From: Cupriavidus metallidurans CH34
GTDB taxonomy: Bacteria > Pseudomonadota > Gammaproteobacteria > Burkholderiales > Burkholderiaceae
Direction of reading: 5' to 3'
NCBI RefSeq assembly: GCF_000196015.1
Contig: NC_007971.2
Location: 124,001 to 188,000 of the forward strand
Length of the DNA: 64,000 nt
This document shows positions 27,733 to 36,540 of the stretch, in pieces; positions within the stretch are counted from its first letter, which is position 1, and each line of letters opens with the position of its first letter. Below the pieces are notes generated by a model that saw only the letters and a list, made by a program, of their open reading frames with translations, did no database searches and was not told where the DNA came from. Both the position numbers and the translations under genes were made by a program.

Positions 27733-30700
27733 TTGGCAATGTCCTCAGTGGATCGATTCACTACCGATGGCTTGTTCTGTTCCTGACGGTCGTGATTGCC
27801 GCAATCGGCGCCTGGCAGCTCAAGCTGCTGCCGATCGATGTCACGCCCGATATCACGAACAAGCAGGTGCAGATCAACACGGTGGTGCCAACCCTAAGCC
27901 CCGTGGAGGTCGAGAAGCGCGTGACGTATCCGATCGAAACCGCTATTTCAGGGTTGAACGGCGTCGAGAACACGCGGTCGATGTCCCGCAACGGGTTCAG
28001 CCAGGTCACCGTCATCTTCAAGGAGAGCGCCAACCTCTACTTCATGCGCCAGCAGGTATCGGAGCGACTCGTGCAGGCACGTCCCAGCCTGCCCGCAGGC
28101 GCCGAGCCGCAGATGGGTCCGGTTTCCACTGGTCTGGGCGAGGTATTCCACTACAGCGTGGAGTATCAATACCCTGATGGCAAGGGCGCACCGCTCAAGG
28201 ACGGGGCGCCGGGCTGGCAACGCGATGGAAGTTTCTTGACCGAGCGCGGGGAACGGCTTGATGACCGTGTGTCGAAGCTTGCATACCTGCGAACCGTGCA
28301 GGACTGGATCATTCGCCCTCAGTTGAGGACAACGGCTGGTGTGGCCGACGTGGATTCCTTGGGTGGCTATGTCAAGCAGTTCGTGGTCGAGCCTGATGCT
28401 GCAAAAATGGCCGCCTACGGCATCTCATATGGCGACCTCGCACAGGCTCTGGAGGATGCCAATCTTTCGGTGGGTGCGAACTTCATGCGCCGTTCGGGTG
28501 AATCGTACCTGGTGCGTGCCGATGCGCGCATCAAGTCGGCGGACGAGATCTCGCGCGCCGTGATCGCCCATCGCCAGAACGTGCCGATCACGGTCGGCCA
28601 GGTGGCGTCCGTCAAGATTGGCGGAGAACTTCGCTCCGGTGCGGCCAGCCGCAATGGCCAGGAAACGGTGATAGGCAGCGCGCTGATGCTGGTTGGCGCG
28701 AACAGCCGTACCGTGGCGCAGGATGTTGGCGACAAGCTGGAACAAATCTCGAAGACGCTGCCGCCGGGTGTAGTCATCGTTCCTACGCTTAACCGATCGC
28801 AACTGGTGACCGCCACCATCGAGACAGTCGCCAAGAATCTGGTGGAAGGCGCCTTGCTGGTGGTGGTAATCCTGTTCCTGCTGCTGGGCAACTGGCGCGC
28901 TGCCGTCATTGCAGCGCTGGTCATCCCATTGTCGATGCTGGTCAGTGCTATCGGCATGAATCAGCTTGGGATCTCCGGCAACCTGATGAGTCTGGGTGCG
29001 CTGGACTTCGGCCTGATCATCGATGGTGCGGTGATCATCGTCGAGAATACCCTGCGGCGATTGGCGCAGCGTCAGCATCAGGAAGGTCGTCTACTGACGC
29101 TGAGGGAACGCCTGGACGAAGTGTTGCTGTCGTCACGGGAAATGCTTCGCCCCACGATCTATGGGCAACTCGTGATCTTCCTGGTATTCCTGCCGTGCCT
29201 GACATTCCAGGGCGTGGAGGGAAAAATGTTCTCGCCGATGGTGATGACGCTCATGCTGGCGCTGGCGTCCGCATTCGTGCTGTCCCTGACCTTCGTGCCT
29301 GCGATGCTGGCTGTGCTGCTACGCAAGGAAGTTTCCGAAAAGGAAGTACGGGTGATCGTCGCGACCAAGCAGTGGTACCGCCCGTGGCTGGAGCGGGCGG
29401 TGGCGCGACCGATTCCGTTTGTCGGCGCCGGCTTGCTGGTGCTGGCACTGGCTGCAGTTGCGTTCGCCTTTGTCGGTCGCGAGTTCATGCCAACGCTTGA
29501 CGAACAGAACCTTAACCTGTCCTCCGTTCGCATTCCATCGACATCGATCGATCAGTCGGTGGCGATTGATTTGCCGCTGGAACGCGCCGTGCTCTCGCTC
29601 CCTGAGGTGAAGACTGTGTACTCCAAGGCGGGTACCGCCAGCCTGGCGGCTGACCCCATGCCGCCCAACGCCTCCGACAACTACATCATCCTCAAGCCGA
29701 AGAGTGAATGGCCGGATGGCGTAACCACCAAGGAACAGGTGATCGAGCGTATCCGGGAGAAGACGGCACCGATGGTGGGCAACAATTACGACGTCACCCA
29801 ACCCATTGAGATGCGCTTCAATGAACTGATCGGTGGCGTGCGCAGCGATGTCGCCGTAAAGATCTATGGCGAGAATCTCGACGACCTGACCGCCACTGGG
29901 CAACGCATTGCCGCCGTCTTGCGCAAGACACCCGGAGCAACGGATGTGCGCGTACCGCTGACCAGCGGGTTTCCCACCTTCGACATCGTATTCGATCGCG
30001 CCGCTATCGCGCGGTATGGGCTGACGGTGAAGGAAGTGGCCGATACCGTCTCGGCAGCGATGGCGGGCCGCCCGGCAGGCCAGATATTCGATGGCGATCG
30101 GCGCTACGATATTGTCATCCGCCTGCCAGGCAATCAGCGGGAGAACCTCGATGTGCTTGGCGCGCTGCCCGTGATGCTGCCAGCCGCCTCGGACCAGGCG
30201 CGGGTTTCCGTGCCATTGCGGCAGCTTGTCGAGTTCCGATTCACACAGGGCCTGAACGAAGTGAGCCGCGACAACGGCAAGCGTCGCGTGTACGTGGAAG
30301 CCAATGTGGGCGGGCGTGACCTCGGCAGCTTTGTAGACGATGCTGCTGCGCGGATCGCGCGGGACGTCAAGTTGCCTCCCGGCATGTACATCGAATGGGG
30401 CGGCCAGTTCCAGAACCTGCAAGCCGCGACCAAGCGACTCGCCATGATTGTGCCCGCCTGCTTCGTGCTGATCGCCGCGGCGCTGTATATGGCGATCGGC
30501 AATGCAATGCTGACCGCGACAGTTCTGACGGCTGTGCCCCTGGCGCTGGCGGGAGGCGTGTTCGCACTACTGCTGCGCGGCATCCCGTTCTCCATCTCCG
30601 CAGCAGTGGGTTTCATTGCTGTCTCGGGCGTGGCCGTTCTCAATGGTCTCGTCCTGATATCGGCCATCCGCAAACGGCTGGAAGACGGGGTGGCGCCGGA

Positions 30701-30959
30701 CGCGGCCGTGATCGATGGCGCGATGGAACGGGTGCGACCGGTGCTCATGACTGCCTTGGTGGCATCTCTGGGCTTCGTGCCCATGGCCCTCGCAACGGGG
30801 ACGGGTGCGGAGGTGCAAAAGCCACTGGCAACGGTCGTGATCGGTGGATTGATCACGGCCACCGTGCTCACGCTCTTCGTGTTGCCCGCGATATGCGGCA
30901 TGGTGGTGCGCCGGAAACGGGGCGCGGGCGTGGGTCGCGACGAACTCGCTGAAGCTTAG
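27729..30959 (+). CDS. CzcA-family heavy-metal RND pump
   Basis: A 1076-residue inner-membrane proton/cation antiporter. It has a first helix at residues 12-30, a large periplasmic domain, then helix IV with DFGLIIDGAVIIVEN, the signature of divalent-cation (Co, Zn, Cd, Ni) pumps rather than the Cu/Ag type. A second periplasmic domain and six further helices follow. Length is normal. With the CzcC-like and CzcB-like genes it forms one operon. Function depends on the broken adaptor being made in some form. The exact metal cannot be told from sequence alone. Confidence 0.93.
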   Translation: MIGNVLSGSIHYRWLVLFLTVVIAAIGAWQLKLLPIDVTPDITNKQVQINTVVPTLSPVEVEKRVTYPIETAISGLNGVENTRSMSRNGFSQVTVIFKESANLYFMRQQVSERLVQARPSLPAGAEPQMGPVSTGLGEVFHYSVEYQYPDGKGAPLKDGAPGWQRDGSFLTERGERLDDRVSKLAYLRTVQDWIIRPQLRTTAGVADVDSLGGYVKQFVVEPDAAKMAAYGISYGDLAQALEDANLSVGANFMRRSGESYLVRADARIKSADEISRAVIAHRQNVPITVGQVASVKIGGELRSGAASRNGQETVIGSALMLVGANSRTVAQDVGDKLEQISKTLPPGVVIVPTLNRSQLVTATIETVAKNLVEGALLVVVILFLLLGNWRAAVIAALVIPLSMLVSAIGMNQLGISGNLMSLGALDFGLIIDGAVIIVENTLRRLAQRQHQEGRLLTLRERLDEVLLSSREMLRPTIYGQLVIFLVFLPCLTFQGVEGKMFSPMVMTLMLALASAFVLSLTFVPAMLAVLLRKEVSEKEVRVIVATKQWYRPWLERAVARPIPFVGAGLLVLALAAVAFAFVGREFMPTLDEQNLNLSSVRIPSTSIDQSVAIDLPLERAVLSLPEVKTVYSKAGTASLAADPMPPNASDNYIILKPKSEWPDGVTTKEQVIERIREKTAPMVGNNYDVTQPIEMRFNELIGGVRSDVAVKIYGENLDDLTATGQRIAAVLRKTPGATDVRVPLTSGFPTFDIVFDRAAIARYGLTVKEVADTVSAAMAGRPAGQIFDGDRRYDIVIRLPGNQRENLDVLGALPVMLPAASDQARVSVPLRQLVEFRFTQGLNEVSRDNGKRRVYVEANVGGRDLGSFVDDAAARIARDVKLPPGMYIEWGGQFQNLQAATKRLAMIVPACFVLIAAALYMAIGNAMLTATVLTAVPLALAGGVFALLLRGIPFSISAAVGFIAVSGVAVLNGLVLISAIRKRLEDGVAPDAAVIDGAMERVRPVLMTALVASLGFVPMALATGTGAEVQKPLATVVIGGLITATVLTLFVLPAICGMVVRRKRGAGVGRDELAEA

Positions 30960-30967
30960 GAGGTTGC

Positions 30968-32194
30968 ATGCTGGACGTATTGCGGAACCGAACCTATCGG
31001 CACCTGTTCGGTGCGCAGGTGATCGCGCTGATTGGCACCGGGCTTGCGACGGTCGCGCTGGGTCTGCTCGCCTATGATCTGGCTGGTGCGAACGCGGGTA
31101 GCGTCCTGGGAACCGCGCTGGCAATCAAGATGGTTGCCTATGTGGGCATTGCCCCGGTTGTGGGTGCGTTCGCCAACAGGCTTCCGCGTCGCGCATTCCT
31201 TGTTGCGATGGACCTCGTGCGGGCGCTGGTGGCAATTTCTCTGCCGTTCGTGACGCAGATCTGGCAGATCTACATCCTGATTTTCCTGTTGCAGTCGGCA
31301 TCGGCGGCGTTCACGCCAACTTTTCAGGCGACCATCCCGGACGTCCTTCCTGAAGAGAAGGCCTATACGAATGCCTTATCCCTGTCGCGCCTGGCGTATG
31401 ACATGGAGAGTCTGGTGAGTCCGATGCTGGCCGCCGCGTTGCTATCGGTCATCGGCTTTCACTGGCTGTTCGGCGGCACTGTCGTGGGCTTCCTGGTGTC
31501 GGCTGCGTTCGTCGTTTCGGTGCGTTTGCCGCAATCCAAGGCGATAGCTCGCAAGGAGAGCCTGTATGCCAAAACGTTTCGGGGTATGTCGATCTACCTT
31601 CGGACGCACCGCTTGCGAGGGCTTCTGGCCCTGAACCTCGCCGCGGCCGCCGCCAGCTCGATGGTCATCGTGAACACGGTCGTCTATGTGCAAAGCAAGC
31701 TGCAGCGTCCGGCGTCTGATGTCCCATTCGCTCTGGCGGCCTTCGGCTGCGGATCGATGCTTGTGGCACTGTTACTGCCGAGGCTGTTGGCGAATCGTCC
31801 TGATCGTCCAGCCATGCTGGGCGGCGCCATCCTTATGTCAGCCAGTCTCGCTTTTGGAGTAGCACTGACCGGGTTCGGGCAAGTCATCGAATGGCCCATG
31901 CTTCTGCTGACGTGGTTTGCCACCGGCATCGGGTACTCGATGACGTTGACGCCAAGCGGACGTCTGCTGAAACGCTCGGCGGCTTCAGCCGATCGCCCTG
32001 CAGTGTTTGCTGCGCAATTCTCCCTCTCGCATGCGTGCTGGCTGATTGCCTATCCGCTCGCGGGGCAGGTGGGGGCGCGATACGGGATGCGTGCAGCATT
32101 TGTGGTGCTTGCGTGCGTTTCTGTTGTCGGATTTCTCGCTGCCTGGCGCGTGTGGCCAGCAGCAAATCATGAGGATACGGTCCCGGTGCGCTGA
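30968..32194 (+). CDS. MFS transporter, end of the Czc-type operon
   Basis: A 408-residue protein with about 12 membrane helices. It starts LRNRTYRHLFGAQVIALIGT, a common start for this MFS subgroup, and has AFANRLPRRAFLVAMDLVRA as the loop 2-3 motif. It follows the RND gene by 8 bases with AGGAGG in front of ATG 30968. It could export metal or a metal complex alongside the RND pump, as NreB- or CnrT-type carriers do, but it is not clearly either. Confidence 0.85.
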   Translation: MLDVLRNRTYRHLFGAQVIALIGTGLATVALGLLAYDLAGANAGSVLGTALAIKMVAYVGIAPVVGAFANRLPRRAFLVAMDLVRALVAISLPFVTQIWQIYILIFLLQSASAAFTPTFQATIPDVLPEEKAYTNALSLSRLAYDMESLVSPMLAAALLSVIGFHWLFGGTVVGFLVSAAFVVSVRLPQSKAIARKESLYAKTFRGMSIYLRTHRLRGLLALNLAAAAASSMVIVNTVVYVQSKLQRPASDVPFALAAFGCGSMLVALLLPRLLANRPDRPAMLGGAILMSASLAFGVALTGFGQVIEWPMLLLTWFATGIGYSMTLTPSGRLLKRSAASADRPAVFAAQFSLSHACWLIAYPLAGQVGARYGMRAAFVVLACVSVVGFLAAWRVWPAANHEDTVPVR

Positions 32195-32846
32195 CACAAT
32201 CCCTCGCGGCGTGAAGGGTTGGCGAGAAAATTGCCATGATTGACGTGCTGACCGGTGGCGCAGGTCCAGAACCAACGGCCAGACTTTTCGTACGTCAGCA
32301 GCGCGTGCTGGGACTGGTCGGGGGCAGCCGCAATGATCAACCAGAGTTCGTGCGGCCTGGCGGCCATCCATGCCAAACGGGTCATCTATCAGGTGATTCC
32401 GCAGCAGCACATTGCCGATGCGTTCCAGTTGCAACACGCCGGTGCTTACGCCGGAAAATCTACCTCGACAGAATTGACAGCGAGCCAGTCATCTGGGCAT
32501 CCGCGTGGGGCACTACGGGGGGCCAGGAAAAGCACTTCGCCGCCCGCTGTGGTTCCGACGAAATTCGTTCCGGTAGAACGGAGTGCGTTTCCACCGGACT
32601 GGTCGTTCCGGACAGTGTGGGTGGGGGCACCTTTCCGTTCAAGTTCTGATGCGCCGCATGGCCGTTAGCATGGCGCTAGCCCAGACGCGCACCCAAGAAA
32701 ATGGCTTGCCTCCGTAGGAGGCAAGCCACAAGCTCTTCGTGCCACGGTAGAGGCAAAAGAGCAGCACCGGAAGCCAGTCAACCTGGACGGATGACTGGCT
32801 CCCCTCACACTTGTGCAAGTGTCAAACTGGCATGGGCGTCAACCTG
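32195..32846. other. Unresolved 650-base stretch between MFS and repeat protein
   Basis: Overlapping frames exist on both strands (32236-32649 plus, 32255-32668 plus, 32167-32385 minus), but none has a recognised motif or clear ribosome site. The right part holds two strong hairpins. Nothing else is supported. Confidence 0.45.
32702..32728 (-). terminator. Hairpin terminator for the 32847-33092 gene
   Basis: A perfect 12-bp stem, tggcttgcctcc (32702-32713) with ggaggcaagcca (32717-32728), around a 3-base loop. Read on the minus strand it is followed by ttttctt. This fits termination of the small repeat-protein transcript. A second 9-bp hairpin (agccagtca 32772-32780 with tgactggct 32792-32800) lies between it and the gene. 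Confidence 0.75.
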
Positions 32847-33092
32847 TCAGAGCCCGTGAGCGCCGTCGGTGAAGACGTCTCGCGCCCCAATACGTGCTCC
32901 GTCGGTGAAAACGTCACGCTTGTCGATGCGCGCGCCGCCGGCGTACACGTCGCTGGCTGAGGCTCCGGCGCGTGCGCCGTCCGTGAAGGGATCGCGAGGG
33001 CGATGGACCTGCCCCTCGGCGGGAGCGGCCACGGCAGTGCCTGCGAGGATCGAGAGTGCGGCGGTAAGAATGGCAGTGTGAAGCTTCTTCAT
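32847..33092 (-). CDS. Small exported RDPFTDGA-repeat protein, paralogue 1
   Basis: An 81-residue protein. A signal peptide (residues 1-22, ending TAVA) is followed by GQVHRPRDPFTDGARAG, then SDVYAGGARIDK, RDVFTDGARIGA and RDVFTDGAHGL. These are four degenerate copies of an 11-13-residue unit with core D-x-F/Y-T/A-D/G-G-A. It has no cysteine; a His lies before the first unit and another near the end. Two relatives occur at 54557-54766 and 56358-56594. It has its own terminator and is monocistronic. Function is unknown; the acidic repeats could bind metal cations, which is inference. The location is beside a Czc-type operon. Confidence 0.85.
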   Translation of the reverse strand: MKKLHTAILTAALSILAGTAVAAPAEGQVHRPRDPFTDGARAGASASDVYAGGARIDKRDVFTDGARIGARDVFTDGAHGL

Positions 33093-33364
33093 GGAAAGTT
33101 CTCCGGAGTCATGTTGGCGAGTCTGTCTCGCTCACCGTGTGCACAGTCTATCGGCCCGACACGATCAGTCGAATGACTCGAATATTACGAACCGGTCATC
33201 TGAGGGAAATGCGTCCAAAGCAGGCGAATTCTGTACGGCACAACGGTGTCAAGATCATTGCAACTTGGTCATTTGAAACGTTGATAAATTGATCGCTTAT
33301 CCTCGCAATGACGCGGAGTGGGGTAGGCTAGTCTGCCCTCTTCCGAATGCGTTGGAGAGGCGAG

Positions 33365-33787
33365 ATGGAAACCGCATTTATCCAGAATGCTGCGCGTAGC
33401 GCGGAAAACGCTCATGAACTGGCGCTCAGGCTGCGCACTCGCCGGCTGGAGTTTCTGGCAGCCAATATCGCCAACGCGGATACCCCGAACTACAAGGCGC
33501 GGGACATCGACTTTGGCGCCGAATTGGAACGGGCGATGGCAAGCGGCAATGCGTTTGTGGGCATGGCGACGACTTCGCGGCGGCATTTGGAGTCCCGTCC
33601 GTCAGCGGCGGAGGAGGCATTGCTCTACCGGGTGCCGATGCAGTCCGGCATCGATGGCAATACGGTCGAGATGGACGTCGAGCGCGTGGCATTTGCGGAG
33701 AATGCGGTGCGTATGCGGTTTTCCATTCAGAAGACGGCGGGTGAATACAAGGACATGCTCAAGCTCTACCAGGATATGCGTCCCTAG
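33365..33787 (+). CDS. Orphan FlgB-like flagellar rod protein
   Basis: A 140-residue protein from ATG 33365 (METAFIQNAARSAENAHEL). It carries the FlgB core: RRLEFLAANIANADTPNYKA then RDIDFGAELERAM, LLYRVPMQSGIDGNTVEMDV and a C-terminal helix. No other flagellar gene is near; flgB normally begins flgBCDEFGHIJ. The ending (AGEYKDMLKLYQDM) departs from typical FlgB. It heads a row with an unknown gene and a c-di-GMP protein, so a surface- or attachment-related role separate from the flagellum is possible. Confidence 0.85.
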   Translation: METAFIQNAARSAENAHELALRLRTRRLEFLAANIANADTPNYKARDIDFGAELERAMASGNAFVGMATTSRRHLESRPSAAEEALLYRVPMQSGIDGNTVEMDVERVAFAENAVRMRFSIQKTAGEYKDMLKLYQDMRP

Positions 33788-33831
33788 GCGGTATCCACGG
33801 ATACTCACTAGTAGGAGTAGAAACTCAAAGC

Positions 33832-34317
33832 ATGGCAACTCTTGCGGGCCCACGTTTGATGGGTAGTCGGTGGCAGGAATGTCTGGTACAAACGGCCCGC
33901 GAAGGATGTCGTGCTGCGCCGGATTTGCGTGCGGTGCTTCCTTGGCGCGTTCGATCTTGGATCGGAAAGGTTAGTGTCGGAATGGAGAAACGTCGTCAGA
34001 AGCGATTGCGCGCCCACATCAAGGAGTTTGTCCTTCCGCCAATTACCGATGGGCTCGTGCTAGGGCGCGCCTCGCCAATTGGACACGTTGCGGTCGGGCG
34101 AGCACTCAGTTTGCTGTCAACCACGGCCTTCGAGCATATAGAAATCGACGACGACGTGATTTCTGACATCCTCATTCGAAAGGCGATTCTCAGAAAGATC
34201 CCCGCCGCAGAGCTCAAGACGTTCATCCTGGATGAGATCAAACCGGCCATGGGAGCCGAGGAAATCCTTCACCTGGCGCTGGAAGTCGAGTTGTTCGTGG
34301 ATCAAAAGCTGGGATAA
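33832..34317 (+). CDS. Unknown protein between FlgB-like and GGDEF-EAL genes
   Basis: A frame of 161 residues from ATG 33832; an internal ATG at 33982 (MEKRRQKRLRAHIKEF) gives 111 residues and may be the real start. The C-terminal 100 residues are well formed: FVLPPITDGLVLGRASPIGH, IEIDDDVISDILIRKAILRK, LKTFILDEIKPAMGAEEILH. No family is recognised. It lies 44 bases after the rod gene and 9 before the next, so the three are probably one operon. Confidence 0.6.
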   Translation: MATLAGPRLMGSRWQECLVQTAREGCRAAPDLRAVLPWRVRSWIGKVSVGMEKRRQKRLRAHIKEFVLPPITDGLVLGRASPIGHVAVGRALSLLSTTAFEHIEIDDDVISDILIRKAILRKIPAAELKTFILDEIKPAMGAEEILHLALEVELFVDQKLG

Positions 34318-34326
34318 GGCTTGCAG

Positions 34327-36444
34327 ATGGACACATTGCTTGTTTCGGAGTGCCTCGACCTGACGGCACGCCGCGTTGCGCTCGACCAGCGATATCGGGA
34401 TCTGGTCGGGGTCAATCAGACATCGACGAACGTCTTCTCGGTCTTCGATGACGACGGCACGTTTCTCGGTGTCGTGACGGACCGGCAGGCGACGCTTTTT
34501 CCAGCACGGATTTTCGCGGATCTGATCGCACGACGTCCACCCGAGCCCGTGCAGGGGCATGCCAGCGCGATCCAGTTGCTCAAGCGCATGCGTAAGGAAG
34601 CTTGTGAGCACCTACCCGTCTTCGATGCGCAAGGGCGATACATCGGCATTGTCTCCATGGCGTCCTTGCTGGCCGAGTTCGTTTGTCGCAGTGACATCAA
34701 TCGTCGTGAACGCGAGGCGCTGGTTAGCCAATTGCGTACTGAGCTGGAAAACCGCAAGATATCGGCCAATGTGCTCGAGTCAACTAGTGACGCGGTGCTG
34801 GTAACGGACGCTCGCTTGCGCATCCAGTACATCAATCGTGCCTTCACAGCCGCGACGGGCTATCCCGGCGCGGATATTGTCGGGCGGCCGGCCGGATTCT
34901 TACGGTCTGGCCGGCATGGACGGGGCTTCTACGCGGAGATATTTGCAACCCTGCGCGATGGCGGACGCTGGGAAGGGGAGGTCTGGCTATTGCGGGCGGA
35001 CGGCTCGATCGCGCCCGACTGGGTAACGATCAAGACGGTTCACGACGAGCATGGCGAAGTGTTCAGTTTCGTGGCGATGTTCGCGGACATCATGCAGCGC
35101 GAAAGCCTGCGCGCCCAGTACATGCACCTTGCCTACTACGACAGCCTGACCGGTCTGCCAAATCGACGCTTGTTCCAGGACCGGCTTGGCCATGCGATCG
35201 AACGTTCGGCGAACAAGGGTACGGAATTTTCCCTGCTTTTCCTTGACCTCAACCGGTTCAAGGACGTGAACGATACACTGGGCCACTCGTTTGGCGATCG
35301 GCTACTCGAGGTGGTCGGGGAGCGCTTCAAGCGACTGGTGAAGGAAGCGGATTTTGTCGGCCGTATCGGCGGCGATGAATTCACATTCATTCTGCACGAC
35401 ACCGCGGATCCTGCTCAGGTCGAGTCGATCGCGCGGCGGATCTTCGATGAACTGGCCAAGCCGATTGTCCTGAACGGTACGCAAAGCTACGTCTCCGCGA
35501 GCATTGGGGTCAGCCGATTTCCCGCCGATGGCACGACCGCAGAAGCGCTGATCATGAATGCCGATGCGGCGATGTACCGCGCCAAGGAGGATGGCATCGG
35601 CGCTTGTCATTTTTTTTCTCGCGGCCTGCATACGAAGGTGCTCAAGCGCCTCGACATCTCCAACGCGCTGCACCGCGCGCTCGAGGCCAACGAATTTTCG
35701 CTGGCCTGGCAACCCCAGGTGTCGCTCACCACGGGCAAGGTCATCGGTGCGGAAGTCTTGCTCCGCTGGATGCGAGATGGCAGCGTTCCCGTCTCGCCGG
35801 CCGAATTCATTCCGGTAGCCGAAGAGACCGGGGTAATCGGCGCGATCGGGGATTGGGTATTGCGCGAATCCTGTCGATACGTCGCGAAGCTCGAGGCACT
35901 GGCGATCGATCCGGAATTCAGGGTGGCGGTGAACTTCTCGCCCTTGCAACTGAGTTGGCACAGGCAGGAGCCTGTGCTGCAGACTATCGCGCAGTTTGGC
36001 GTTGATTGTCGGCGCTTCAAGATTGAGCTGACGGAGAACGCGTTGTTCGTGCACGAGGAAGGGCTGCTAGAATTTGTGCGGGAGCTGGGCGCCGCGGGCG
36101 TCGGAATTGCCATCGACGATTTCGGGACTGGATACAGCAATCTGTCCAGTCTGAAGCACTTACCGGTCACCGAACTCAAGATTGATCGCGCCTTTATCCA
36201 TGACATGCAAGGCTCGCACAGCGACAGGCAAATCGTGCAGGCCATGATTAGCATGGCGCATATGCTTGGGCTGCGCGTCGTGGCCGAAGGGGTCGAGTAC
36301 GTTTGGCAAGTGTCGGTGTTGCGGGAGTTTGGCTGCGAGGTGGGGCAAGGCTACCTGTTCAGCCGGCCGATCGACTTTGACGCGCTGGTCAAGCTACTCG
36401 ATGCGCCCGCCGTCGACGTACAGGCGATGCTTGCCGACGGCTAG
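34327..36444 (+). CDS. CBS-PAS-GGDEF-EAL cyclic-di-GMP protein
   Basis: A 705-residue cytoplasmic regulator from ATG 34327 (a TTG six bases earlier is possible). Residues 1-125 resemble a tandem CBS-like sensor (VFDDDGTFLGVVTDRQATLF; VFDAQGRYIGIVSMASLLAE). A PAS domain (SDAVLVTDARLRIQYINRAF) comes next, then GGDEF with an intact active site (GRIGGDEFTF). In the inhibitory I-site position the arginine is replaced by lysine (KEAD). The EAL domain has EVLLRW instead of EALLRW but keeps [21 protein letters not shown] and EGVE. It may therefore both make and break c-di-GMP. No membrane segment is seen. Confidence 0.9.
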   Translation: MDTLLVSECLDLTARRVALDQRYRDLVGVNQTSTNVFSVFDDDGTFLGVVTDRQATLFPARIFADLIARRPPEPVQGHASAIQLLKRMRKEACEHLPVFDAQGRYIGIVSMASLLAEFVCRSDINRREREALVSQLRTELENRKISANVLESTSDAVLVTDARLRIQYINRAFTAATGYPGADIVGRPAGFLRSGRHGRGFYAEIFATLRDGGRWEGEVWLLRADGSIAPDWVTIKTVHDEHGEVFSFVAMFADIMQRESLRAQYMHLAYYDSLTGLPNRRLFQDRLGHAIERSANKGTEFSLLFLDLNRFKDVNDTLGHSFGDRLLEVVGERFKRLVKEADFVGRIGGDEFTFILHDTADPAQVESIARRIFDELAKPIVLNGTQSYVSASIGVSRFPADGTTAEALIMNADAAMYRAKEDGIGACHFFSRGLHTKVLKRLDISNALHRALEANEFSLAWQPQVSLTTGKVIGAEVLLRWMRDGSVPVSPAEFIPVAEETGVIGAIGDWVLRESCRYVAKLEALAIDPEFRVAVNFSPLQLSWHRQEPVLQTIAQFGVDCRRFKIELTENALFVHEEGLLEFVRELGAAGVGIAIDDFGTGYSNLSSLKHLPVTELKIDRAFIHDMQGSHSDRQIVQAMISMAHMLGLRVVAEGVEYVWQVSVLREFGCEVGQGYLFSRPIDFDALVKLLDAPAVDVQAMLADG

Positions 36445-36540
36445 GCGATCTTTGGCGTCCCGACGGTCGGCACGACCGCGCGGATGGCTCGTGGCGGGGA
36501 CTCCCGCACTGCGCTCGATCTCCGGGCGATGTGGCGAGAT

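Noticed and set aside
32236..32668. Two overlapping plus-strand frames of 137 codons
   Set aside because: Neither has a recognised domain and they exclude each other; a minus-strand frame competes. Left as unresolved.
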